Source of the DNA: Actinomycetota bacterium
Lineage (GTDB): Bacteria > Actinomycetota > Acidimicrobiia > Acidimicrobiales > Ilumatobacteraceae
Assembly: GCA_005793785.1 (NCBI GenBank)
Contig: SXPW01000029.1
Coordinates: 1-6,581 of the forward strand
DNA length: 6,581 bases
Reading direction: 5' to 3'
Of this stretch, positions 1 through 6,156 are shown in pieces. The notes under the pieces were generated by a model. That model was not told the DNA's origin, ran no database searches, and worked only from the letters and a program-made list of their open reading frames with translations. How positions within the stretch are numbered: position 1 is the first letter of the stretch; the number at the start of each line of letters is the position of its first letter. The translations under genes were made by a program, and so were the position numbers.

Positions 1-620
1 CTCGTCGTCAACACCAAATTTCCGGCGGCGGCAACGGCGGACGCTCCGTCAACCGGCAACAGGCTCGAGGTTGTTGGCGCGGTCACGTCAACGCTGAGCG
101 CCGTATTCAGCGGACCGCCCGTGATGGTTTGGCCGTCGCCGGCGAACGTGGTGTTCGTCGTGATCGTGTCACGACCCGTCACGGTAAGTTGAGCCGAGTT
201 CGCCAGCGTCAACGAAGTCGCCTTCAGTTGGGCCTGCGACGTGTCGTTCGAGGCGACGGCGTAAACGAAGGTGAGACAATTGTTGGTACCAGCCGGGAGC
301 CCAACCGAAGTCGAACGTGCGCCTGCCCAGGCGATTCCCGCCCCACGGGAATTCAACACGAGTGTCACGTCACCATCGCTGCCACCCGTTCGTGCAACTG
401 CACCATCGAAACATGCGTTGATACTGACGGTGGCGCCCGCTCCGAGCGTGGTAACGGTGAGTGGTGTGCCGTTCGAAACGATGATCATCGACGGCGCTGC
501 ATTGGCTGGCGCAATCGGGCCCGCGAGGCTTGCGGCAACGACGAGCGTCGGCACCAACATGTGCATTGCACGCTTCACTGTGCTGCGTGAGAAGAATCCG
601 ACCGACGTCATGGTGCCCAT
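1..620 (-). CDS. Exported protein with incipient SbsA-type Ig-like (Big_5) domain, partial (C-terminus beyond left edge)
   Basis: The minus-strand frame is open from ATG at 620 to the window edge (206 codons plus 2 bases), so the protein is incomplete. It has a signal peptide: basic n-region (SRSTVKRAMH), hydrophobic core (MLVPTLVVAASLAGPI), and an APANA|APS signal peptidase I site. The mature part is Thr/Ser/Ala/Gly-rich and beta-like, with two cysteines about 50 residues apart (INACFDG and NNCLTF). The last residues seen (VTAPTTSSLLPVDGASAV) match the opening of Big_5 domains, which typically read 'D..AP...S..P.dga..V'. Such domains are known as repeated Ig-like units in bacterial surface proteins. 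An ATG at 611 has AAGG (621-624) at a good spacing of 9 bases and may be the true start. A TTG at 680, in frame and behind GAGGAG (687-692), is a third option but would give an unusually long n-region. The ligand or role cannot be told from this fragment. Confidence 0.8.
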   Translation of the reverse strand, partial: MGTMTSVGFFSRSTVKRAMHMLVPTLVVAASLAGPIAPANAAPSMIIVSNGTPLTVTTLGAGATVSINACFDGAVARTGGSDGDVTLVLNSRGAGIAWAGARSTSVGLPAGTNNCLTFVYAVASNDTSQAQLKATSLTLANSAQLTVTGRDTITTNTTFAGDGQTITGGPLNTALSVDVTAPTTSSLLPVDGASAVAAAGNLVLTT

Positions 621-633
621 CCTTGGAATAGCA

Positions 634-662
634 GTTATCCCAGACAGTACTCCGATTGTCAA
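634..662 (-). promoter_or_regulatory. Sigma-70-type promoter for the left exported-protein gene
   Basis: On the minus strand a perfect -35 box TTGACA (657-662) is followed by a 17-bp spacer and a -10-like GATAAC (634-639, four of six matches). Transcription would start near 627, giving a leader of about 7 bases to ATG 620 or about 16 bases to ATG 611. The 16-base leader carries AAGG at 621-624. The match is by eye. Confidence 0.55.
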
Positions 663-762
663 GCCGCGGGGGTCAATCAAGGAAAACTCCTCGTGAATTC
701 GAAGCCCGACCCTCGCACCGTCGATTTGCGGCAATCGGCCCCACGCTGACACCATTGCCCGA

Positions 763-2475
763 ATGATTCATCACTACCTGGCTGCCCGAAGCGAACTCGA
801 AGGCCCTGGTTCCCCCTTCGCCGTGACCACCATCGAGGTGCGGGGCAACCCTGTGAAGACCTTCGCCGCTGCACCGCCCACCATGCGAGCGCTATGGGAA
901 CTTTCGGCCGGTCACGGCGACAAGACCTACCTTATTTATGAAGACGAGCGGTTCTCCTACGCCGAAGTCCACGCTCAGGTGCGACGACTGGCGCACCATC
1001 TCGCGGAATCCGGCGTATTGCGCGGCGACCGGGTGGCAATCGCCATGCGCAACTACCCCGAATGGGTGGTGTCCTATTGGGCGATCATCTCCCTCGGGGC
1101 CGCATGCGTCGGCATGAACGCCTGGTGGACGCCGAGCGAAATGCAGTACGCGCTCAACGACAGCCAACCCAAGGTGCTCATTGCCGATGACGAGCGAATC
1201 GAACGATTTCTCAACATCGAGAGTGTTCCGGACATTCCACTCATTGCGGTGCGCAGCGAGCGTGCCATTCCCACCAACGGCACTCGCTGGACCACCGTGA
1301 TGCAGTCAGCCGACCCCGGGTCACTCCCTGCCGCCACCATCGACCCCGACGACGACGCCACGATCTTCTACACATCCGGCACGACGGGATTTCCGAAAGG
1401 GGCGCAACTCCACCATCGCGGTTCGGTGGTGAACGTCTTGAACATTGCCCACATGGCAGCAGCGGCAACGTCGGGAATCGCCAAGGCGGTCGCTGCCGGC
1501 GATCTCGAGAAGGCGCCGCCCGCACCACCGGCACTCCCCCCGGTGTTCATGGCTCCGACGCCACTGTTCCACGTGACGGCGTGCAATTGCATCATGCACC
1601 CCGCCACGCTCGTCGGGGGTGCGCTCGTGCTGATGTACAAATGGGATGCGGGTCGCGCTCTCGAATTGATCGAGCGCGAGAAGGTCACCAACTTCTCCGG
1701 TGTTCCAACCATGGGACGGGAGTTGCTCCTGCATCCCGATTGGAAGACGCGTGACACCTCTTCACTCGCCGCCATCAGCGGCGGCGGCTCCGCCGTGCAA
1801 CCCGACCTTGTCGAGAAGATCGATCAAGAACTCGAATCGGGAACCCCGACGACGGGATACGGAATGACCGAGACACACGGCATCATCACCGCGAACACGT
1901 CGTTGTGGTACACGAGCAAACCGTCCTCGTGCGGACCGGTGGTCGCGACGCTCGAGGCGAAACTCGTCGACGAGGCCGGAATTGAATTACCACGCGATCC
2001 GAACCTGACCGGTGTGCTGTGCGTGCGGGGTTCGATCGTCATCAAGGGCTACCTCAATCGTCCGGAGGCGACCGCCGAGTCGATCAAGGATGGCTGGTTG
2101 AACACCGGTGACATTGCGCGAATCGACCAGGACGGTTTCGTGTACATCGTCGACCGCGCCAAGGACATGGTCATTCGCGGTGGTGAGAACGTGTATTGCT
2201 CGGAGGTCGAAGCGGCCATCTATCACCACGATGCCATCGCCGAAGCGGCGGTGTTCGGCGTGCCCGACGAGCGCCTCGGGGAAGAGGTCGCCGTGTGCAT
2301 CGTGTTGCGACCGGGCATGTCGCTCTCGGAGGCCGACCTTCGGGCGTTCCTCGCTCCCACGTTGGCTCGCCACAAGATTCCGTCGCGGATGTGGTTCCGC
2401 AACGAACCGATTCCACGGAATGCGAGCGGCAAGTTCTTGAAGCGCGAACTGCGCAAGCAGCTCGTCGGCGAATGA
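763..2475 (+). CDS. AMP-forming acyl-CoA synthetase (fatty-acid--CoA ligase family)
   Basis: This complete 570-residue enzyme belongs to the class I adenylate-forming (ANL) superfamily. Members activate a carboxylic acid with ATP to an acyl-adenylate and then transfer it to CoA in the cytoplasm. Core motifs are all present and in order: the P-loop YTSGTTGFPKG at about 203-213, PTPLFHVT near 265-272, GYGMTETHG at 365-373, and TGD at 448-450. The hinge DRAKD is at 464-468, followed by IRGGENV. The C-terminal catalytic lysine is K557 in NASGK. The length is typical for a bacterial FadD-type enzyme. The N-terminal phrase ARSELEGPGSPF fits the 'ARxxLtapGspFE' opening I recall from actinobacterial members, which supports ATG 763. 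The frame closes upstream at TGA 694-696 with no better start between, and no clear Shine-Dalgarno is visible. An Ala/Pro-rich stretch at 231-260 follows the P-loop and appears normal for this subgroup. No neighbouring gene points to a substrate: medium- or long-chain fatty acid is likely, but an aromatic or steroid side-chain acid is possible. Confidence 0.95.
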   Translation: MIHHYLAARSELEGPGSPFAVTTIEVRGNPVKTFAAAPPTMRALWELSAGHGDKTYLIYEDERFSYAEVHAQVRRLAHHLAESGVLRGDRVAIAMRNYPEWVVSYWAIISLGAACVGMNAWWTPSEMQYALNDSQPKVLIADDERIERFLNIESVPDIPLIAVRSERAIPTNGTRWTTVMQSADPGSLPAATIDPDDDATIFYTSGTTGFPKGAQLHHRGSVVNVLNIAHMAAAATSGIAKAVAAGDLEKAPPAPPALPPVFMAPTPLFHVTACNCIMHPATLVGGALVLMYKWDAGRALELIEREKVTNFSGVPTMGRELLLHPDWKTRDTSSLAAISGGGSAVQPDLVEKIDQELESGTPTTGYGMTETHGIITANTSLWYTSKPSSCGPVVATLEAKLVDEAGIELPRDPNLTGVLCVRGSIVIKGYLNRPEATAESIKDGWLNTGDIARIDQDGFVYIVDRAKDMVIRGGENVYCSEVEAAIYHHDAIAEAAVFGVPDERLGEEVAVCIVLRPGMSLSEADLRAFLAPTLARHKIPSRMWFRNEPIPRNASGKFLKRELRKQLVGE

Positions 2476-2479
2476 CGCG

Positions 2480-2553
2480 TGGGCGTTGAGGGACTCGAAC
2501 CCCCGACCCTCTCCTTGTAATGGAGATGCTCTAACCAACTGAGCTAAACGCCC
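2480..2553 (-). tRNA. tRNA-Val (anticodon UAC)
   Basis: The minus strand folds into a full 74-base cloverleaf. The acceptor stem GGGCGTT/AACGCCC has seven perfect pairs and the D-arm is GCTC/GAGC with GG in the loop. The anticodon stem is TCTCC/GGAGA around loop ATTACAA, giving anticodon TAC (2517-2519), which reads GUA valine codons. The variable loop has five bases, and the T-arm is GGGGG/CCCTC with loop TTCGAGT and one G-U pair. The discriminator base is A at 2480, and the next bases are CGC, so CCA is not encoded and must be added after transcription. The gene converges on the acyl-CoA synthetase with only 4 bp between them, and lies 42 bp downstream of the co-directional propeller gene. 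Confidence 0.97.
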
Positions 2554-2565
2554 GCAGACACGTTG

Positions 2566-2595
2566 AGGCTACGGCGACCGTCGTCGTCACATTAA
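2566..2595 (-). promoter_or_regulatory. Weak candidate promoter for the tRNA-Val
   Basis: Within the 42-bp gap upstream of the tRNA, TTAATG (2590-2595), an 18-bp spacer and TAGCCT (2566-2571) could form a poor -35/-10 pair. Each matches consensus at three of six bases. It would place the start about 6 bases before the mature tRNA. Otherwise the tRNA must be read through from the propeller gene upstream. No hairpin terminator is visible in this gap. Confidence 0.2.
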
Positions 2596-3750
2596 CTAGC
2601 GCTTGACCCACACCGTCTTCTTGCCGGACTTCTTGCAGATCAGTCGAGTCTTGCCAACCGTCGCCGTTGCGCCCACCCTCGTGCACGATGCACCGAGTCG
2701 TGCCGTCGACGACGCTGCCGCAGTCGATGTCGTTGTCGCAGTCGGTGCCGTCGTCGTCGTGGCAGTCGACGTCGCACACGCCGAACACTCGATGCCGGCG
2801 GCGTTCACGGCGATTCCCGGACTCTCGGCATGGGTACCCAGACCAAGCGACTGTCCGGAAAGACTGGTCTGGAAAGATGCGATCGGTGACGTTCCGGTTG
2901 CCGACGTCGCGCGCCGAATTTCCGTGGAGCCTCCCACCGAGGTGTGCACGTACGTGGCGATCGTGCCATCGGGCATCCGCAGTCCTGCGGGCACCCCACC
3001 GGTGTTGTTCGACACCACCGCCTTGAAGACGTAGGAGCCCTGCAATGACGCAGACGTGTACGCATGCACCGAAGGTCCGCGGGAGACGTACAACACCCAC
3101 TCGGTGCCGTTGTAGAAGATGTCAGGGTCGCTGAAGGCGCCGCTGGTGATGGTTTCTGAAATCCGAGCGCCGTCGTCGACCACGAACTGCGTTCCGTTGC
3201 TACCGGCAACCTCCACGGCGGATTTGATCTGCCTCACGCAGGATGCCTCGCCTGGCGCGCAGCCTGCAGGATCCTGTCCCGGGATGCCGGGCAGGAAGAA
3301 CAGGATGAGGCGTCCGTCCGGCAACTGCGCCAGTGAGGGATCCACGTAGGTTCCCGAATTGAGCGACACCGTCGCCGTCGTCGTGGCACCGGTCTTCATA
3401 TCCACGCGCATGAGCCCACTCGTGGAGATGACGTACAGCGTGTCGCCTCGGCGGAACACGTCGGGGACCGAGCCCTTGAACGACTGCCATCCGCCGACGA
3501 GACTCCAGGTCACGCCATCCGCACTCTGCCCGAGTTGCACGATGTGGTTCGACGGATTGTTGCAGTCGGTTGCACTCGGAGCACACGTGTGGAACGCCAT
3601 CAAGTACGGCTGGGTCGGAACCGTCACGGCAGCATTTGCCAATTCGGCCGACGTCAACGACGCACCCACGAGGAGCACCGTGGCGGACACAACGCCTCGC
3701 CATCCTCTCCCCATCGGACCGAACTTCCGTGCAGTGCAATGCATACTCAT
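2596..3750 (-). CDS. Exported five-bladed beta-propeller-like protein (GH43/GH32- or sialidase-like fold) with C-terminal Cys-pair module
   Basis: This 384-residue protein is exported. Its signal peptide has a basic n-region, hydrophobic core VVSATVLLVGASL, and cleavage at LANA|AVT after residue 40. Residues about 45-320 look like a glycosidase-type beta-propeller. There is an Asp-box-like SADGVTW (76-82), then three blade phrases with acidic residues: SVPDVFRRGDTLYVI (94-108), YVDPSLAQLPDGRLILFF (135-152) and SDPDIFYNGTEWVLYVS (207-223). This spacing recalls the GH43/GH32 or sialidase superfamilies. The glutamate expected at the third position of GH43 is not evident, so activity is doubtful. 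Cysteine pairs occur at 56/63, 164/171 and 322/325. A Thr/Ala linker (326-352) joins a small C-terminal module (353-384) with C356, C372 and W381. The gene starts 22 bp after the larger propeller gene ends, on the same strand. ATG 3750 is favoured because TATTCT sits 6 bases before it. An ATG at 3744 is the alternative. The substrate or ligand is unknown. Confidence 0.88.
   Translation of the reverse strand: MSMHCTARKFGPMGRGWRGVVSATVLLVGASLTSAELANAAVTVPTQPYLMAFHTCAPSATDCNNPSNHIVQLGQSADGVTWSLVGGWQSFKGSVPDVFRRGDTLYVISTSGLMRVDMKTGATTTATVSLNSGTYVDPSLAQLPDGRLILFFLPGIPGQDPAGCAPGEASCVRQIKSAVEVAGSNGTQFVVDDGARISETITSGAFSDPDIFYNGTEWVLYVSRGPSVHAYTSASLQGSYVFKAVVSNNTGGVPAGLRMPDGTIATYVHTSVGGSTEIRRATSATGTSPIASFQTSLSGQSLGLGTHAESPGIAVNAAGIECSACATSTATTTTAPTATTTSTAAASSTARLGASCTRVGATATVGKTRLICKKSGKKTVWVKR
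2599..2694 (-). other. C-terminal Cys-pair/Trp module of the 384-residue propeller protein
   Basis: Residues 353-384 read GASCTRVG at the start, ICKKSGKK in the middle and VW near the end. The spacing is C-x15-C-x8-W. The segment is Lys/Arg-rich, follows a Thr/Ala linker of about 27 residues, and ends the protein. It aligns with the N-terminal module of the neighbouring 753-residue protein with one four-residue gap. I recall similar segments in many exported actinobacterial proteins of unknown function, but I know of no assigned role. Confidence 0.7.
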
Positions 3751-3756
3751 GCCCAG

Positions 3757-3762
3757 AGAATA
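3757..3762 (-). promoter_or_regulatory. -10-like box for a leaderless start of the 384-residue propeller gene
   Basis: TATTCT on the minus strand lies exactly 6 bases before ATG 3750, the usual arrangement for a leaderless actinobacterial transcript. It falls in the 22-bp gap after the upstream gene's stop. No convincing -35 box is found 16-18 bp further up, so co-transcription from the upstream gene is also possible. No Shine-Dalgarno is visible. Confidence 0.4.
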
Positions 3763-3772
3763 CGCAACGACG

Positions 3773-6034
3773 TCAACTCAGTGGATACCGAAGCACGCGA
3801 TGACCGAACTTGCGTTCACCCACCCAGAGATGCCCACCCGACACCCACAACGATGCCGCCCACCGAAGTTCGGTGGCCGAGTGCGCCGGCGCCTCGTCGG
3901 CGGACGACGTGGCACCAAGGAATGCATCGGGTGATGCGCCCGCCAGAGCGCTCGAGACGTTGTTCCACGCAAGGACTCGATGGAATCCGGTATCGGCGAC
4001 GAAGAGTACGCCGTTGGACACGAGCGCATCCTGCGGCAAGTTCATTCGGTATCCGACCGTTCCCGTCGGAACGGCGTTCTGACTGAGCGACGACACGGAC
4101 CACGCAAGGATGTTCGGGGCTCGATACAGGCTCGTACCGATGAGCCAGGTCCCGTCCGACCTGAGTCGATTGATTTCTGCGCTCATTGTAAAGTCGGGGC
4201 TGTCGTTCTTGTCGCTCGGCAGACCTTGCCAGACGTAGATCGTCTTCTTCTCGCCGTCGAGCAGGTAGAAGTACTTGTTGTCGGCGGCGACGCGGAGCGC
4301 ACCACCGAAGGTCACGTTGCCGATGGAGTCCTTCACGTTGAGTACCGGAACGTCGGTGGTGCTGGTCGGGATCCCGCGCCAGACGACGAACGTCTTCTCC
4401 CCCGCCACTGCATAGAGGGGCTTTCCGTCCGCGGCGATGGTCGCAGCAGACGAATCAGGCTGGAAGTCGAATGCCAGGAGCGGATTCGAGGCGTTCTGGT
4501 TCTGCGTCGTCCACACGAGATCGGGTTTCGCGCCGTCCGTGGCTGGAATCTTCTTCCACACGTAGATCGCACGATCGAAGTCGCTGTTGATCGCCATCGC
4601 GCCACCGAGCGTCGCTACCTGCGGATTGGTGATGAAGTAGTTCGTTTTCAGCGTGTTGATCGCCTCGGTGGTCTTGGCTGGATTGATTCCGGGGGAACCG
4701 AGGTAGAAGTCGGCCTTGGCGGTCGCGGCTGGAATGCCCTTGAACACCGCGATGCGATTGCCGTTGTACTCCGTGACGTAGGTGTAACCGCCCACGATCT
4801 CGACGTCACCACCGTCTCCACCCTCGAACGGCGTACTGGTTGCAAGCGGCGTACCGGACGGCAGCGATGCCGACGCGCCGGGGTACTCCACCAATTTGCG
4901 GCTCAAGAGGTACAACTTGCCGCTCGAGGAATCGAATGTGCCGTGGGGCCATGCATAGTTGGCATCGTCGGGGACGATGTCGTATGCCGGTGCGGCCGCA
5001 CTCGAGGTCGGCCAACTCGTGAACACGTGCGCGGCAGAACTGTTCCCGCAACGACCATTGTGGTCTCCGGTCAGGATCGCGGTGCCGTTGCTGACGATGC
5101 CGCGGGGCGTTCCGAGACAGTTGGTCGTGCTGCTCGTGATGGTGACGTCGGCTGGTTCGTTGCCCGTCGTTGGGAACGTGTTCCACAACTTGAGCACCCC
5201 CTTCGATGTCAGCGTCGCGGCAACCTTGGTGCCGTTCGACCAAATACCCCACGGCCAGGCATCGGCACCGAGGTTGATCGCGAAACTGGCTGATTGACCG
5301 GTCGCCGTGGGGAACGTATTCCAGACGAGGATTCGATGATTGTCGGAGTCTGCCACCAACAACTTGCCGTCTGCGGTTGCCACCGCGTCACTCGGCCAGT
5401 TGCATTGGGACAACCCACTGCCGCTCGCCACCGACGTGGTGTTCGGTTGACACAGCACAAAATCGGGCGTGGCCGTCGACGTCGTCGGTGCGGTGTTCCA
5501 CACCAGGATTCGGTTGTTGCCGCGATCGACGAGGACGAGGTTGCGACCGTTCGATGCCAATCCGCTCGGATGGTCGTACAGGCTCGTGCCGGTGGTCGAC
5601 GCGAAGCCGCTGGTCGCAAGGAATCCGACCGGCGTGGCCGAGGCCGACACTCGCGTGTACGGCGTGTCGGCGAGGATCGCGTAGCTCGACGCCACTTCCG
5701 TGACTGCCGTCGTTCCGCTCGTCGAACCAGGCGCCGTCGTCGTTCCGCCGGGATTCGCCGCCCCCGGGCCAGTCGCTCCGCCCGGAACCGACGCTGGGCG
5801 AACGCGCCACACGCGTTTCTTCCCCTCGACGGTACAGATGAACGTCGTCGACTTCGTTTTTTGTTTGACGGTCTGCACTACTCCCACCTTCGAACAGACC
5901 GCACCGTTCTTGACGACGGCTTGGGCCATCGTTGACCCGAGCAGCGTCGTGCCGATCGTGAGGATTGCAATCACGACGGCTTTCCCGCCGGTGCCGCGTC
6001 GAGTGGTGACAGACGAATGAATGGGATGAGGCAT
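3773..6034 (-). CDS. Large exported NHL-like beta-propeller protein with N-terminal Cys-pair module
   Basis: The protein has 753 residues from ATG 6034; a GTG at 6040 would add two (numbering below counts from GTG). The signal peptide has an Arg/Lys n-region, core AVVIAILTIGTTLLG and cleavage at AQA|VVK after residue 41. A small module follows at 44-82 with C49, C69 and W78. A Gly/Pro/Thr/Ala linker spans about 83-115. From about 150 to the end runs a degenerate repeat of about 43-62 residues with the hallmark 'aD..N.RI.VWn..P......PDf.l'. It is clearest at RGNNRILVWNTAP (173-185), SDNHRILVWNTFP (232-244) and TGFHRVLAWN (684-693). I count about 12 such units, which suggests two six-bladed propellers. 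This is the NHL-repeat type, usually binding ligands or scaffolding, without a visible catalytic site. ATG 6034 is favoured because TACTCT lies 7 bases upstream. The gene is followed by the smaller propeller gene after 22 bp, so they may act together at the cell surface. Confidence 0.88.
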   Translation of the reverse strand: MPHPIHSSVTTRRGTGGKAVVIAILTIGTTLLGSTMAQAVVKNGAVCSKVGVVQTVKQKTKSTTFICTVEGKKRVWRVRPASVPGGATGPGAANPGGTTTAPGSTSGTTAVTEVASSYAILADTPYTRVSASATPVGFLATSGFASTTGTSLYDHPSGLASNGRNLVLVDRGNNRILVWNTAPTTSTATPDFVLCQPNTTSVASGSGLSQCNWPSDAVATADGKLLVADSDNHRILVWNTFPTATGQSASFAINLGADAWPWGIWSNGTKVAATLTSKGVLKLWNTFPTTGNEPADVTITSSTTNCLGTPRGIVSNGTAILTGDHNGRCGNSSAAHVFTSWPTSSAAAPAYDIVPDDANYAWPHGTFDSSSGKLYLLSRKLVEYPGASASLPSGTPLATSTPFEGGDGGDVEIVGGYTYVTEYNGNRIAVFKGIPAATAKADFYLGSPGINPAKTTEAINTLKTNYFITNPQVATLGGAMAINSDFDRAIYVWKKIPATDGAKPDLVWTTQNQNASNPLLAFDFQPDSSAATIAADGKPLYAVAGEKTFVVWRGIPTSTTDVPVLNVKDSIGNVTFGGALRVAADNKYFYLLDGEKKTIYVWQGLPSDKNDSPDFTMSAEINRLRSDGTWLIGTSLYRAPNILAWSVSSLSQNAVPTGTVGYRMNLPQDALVSNGVLFVADTGFHRVLAWNNVSSALAGASPDAFLGATSSADEAPAHSATELRWAASLWVSGGHLWVGERKFGHRVLRYPLS
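3776..5578 (-). repeat. About 12 NHL-like propeller blades encoded in tandem
   Basis: Each unit ends in an aromatic residue, usually Trp, in a 'V-W-x-x-x-P' phrase. In GTG-based numbering these anchors fall at W181, W240, W286, W343, Y386, F433, W495, W554, W604, W647, W692 and Y752. Spacing ranges from 43 to 62 residues. Units 1-3, 6-9 and 11 are well conserved; units 4, 5, 10 and 12 are weaker. The repeat is visible in protein only: the DNA copies have diverged, so it is old rather than a recent tandem duplication. Confidence 0.75.
5795..5911 (-). other. N-terminal Cys-pair/Trp module of the large propeller protein
   Basis: Residues 44-82 begin NGAVCSKVG, then FIC, then GKKRVW, with spacing C-x19-C-x8-W. 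The module lies directly after the signal peptide and before a Gly/Pro/Thr linker. It shares GAxC-[ST]-[KR]-VG, a threonine-valine-rich middle, IC, GKK and VW with the C-terminal module of the neighbouring 384-residue protein. The second cysteine and the tryptophan are the same distance apart in both. Confidence 0.7.
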
Positions 6035-6041
6035 ACGCACG

Positions 6042-6047
6042 AGAGTA
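6042..6047 (-). promoter_or_regulatory. -10-like box for the large propeller gene
   Basis: TACTCT on the minus strand lies 7 bases before ATG 6034, consistent with a leaderless transcript starting at or next to the ATG. It is too close to the GTG at 6040 (1 base) to serve that start, which favours ATG. The expected -35 position (about 6065-6070) reads CCGTGT, a poor match, and overlaps an inverted repeat. Confidence 0.4.
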
Positions 6048-6062
6048 GTAAGTACTGTGCGG

Positions 6063-6076
6063 ATACACGGGTGTAT
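6063..6076. repeat. Perfect inverted repeat ATACAC-GG-GTGTAT, candidate operator
   Basis: Two 6-bp arms flank a 2-bp centre in the intergenic region between two divergent genes. The repeat covers the -35 position expected for the minus-strand propeller gene and lies about 46 bp upstream of the -35 of the plus-strand gene. A dimeric regulator could bind here. It is too short to be a terminator, and a chance occurrence is possible. Confidence 0.4.
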
Positions 6077-6121
6077 TGCTGACGCTTCGCCTTGGGAATG
6101 AGATCGAGTTCTGCGCAGGTG

Positions 6122-6150
6122 TTGAGAAATCTTCGACGTCGTTCTAACCT
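6122..6150 (+). promoter_or_regulatory. Promoter for the right-hand exported-protein gene, leaderless
   Basis: TTGAGA (6122-6127, five of six to TTGACA), a 17-bp spacer and TAACCT (6145-6150) are followed after 6 bases by ATG 6157. Transcription is expected to begin at or next to the A of the ATG. This is the best-formed promoter of the window together with the one at 634-662. Confidence 0.6.
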
Positions 6151-6156
6151 TCGGGG

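Noticed and set aside
129..696. Two plus-strand open frames (129-590 and 271-696) opposite the left exported protein
   Set aside because: The minus frame has a signal peptide, cleavage site and domain match. The plus frames have no such signals and are shadows.
726..756. TTGCGG ... ACCATT as a promoter for the acyl-CoA synthetase
   Set aside because: The spacer is 19 bp and the -10 lacks the key TA, so it is no better than chance. The true promoter of this gene is not apparent.
677..874. Minus-strand frame of 65 codons antisense to the start of the acyl-CoA synthetase, ending with a TTGA overlap at the alternative TTG 680
   Set aside because: Its translation is Arg/Ser/Gly-rich and unlike any protein I know, most of it lies opposite conserved coding sequence, and no start signal is visible. 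The overlap looks accidental.
1987..2538. A 183-codon minus-strand frame running opposite the synthetase and through the tRNA
   Set aside because: It overlaps the conserved C-terminal domain of the synthetase on the other strand and begins inside the tRNA gene, so it is a shadow.
2480..2553. tRNA as an integration site for a mobile element
   Set aside because: No integrase, no partial tRNA copy and no direct repeat of the tRNA 3' end are seen in the window.
2695..2775. GTCG-rich, near-repetitive DNA resembling a short tandem repeat
   Set aside because: It encodes the Thr/Ala linker of the 384-residue protein, so biased codons for a low-complexity linker explain it. Units are not regular enough for a CRISPR or a defined tandem repeat.
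3980..5293. A 437-codon plus-strand open frame opposite the large propeller gene
   Set aside because: It is antisense to a gene with a signal peptide and clear repeats, its translation is Arg/Val/Gly-rich with no recognisable domain, and long antisense frames are common in GC-rich DNA.
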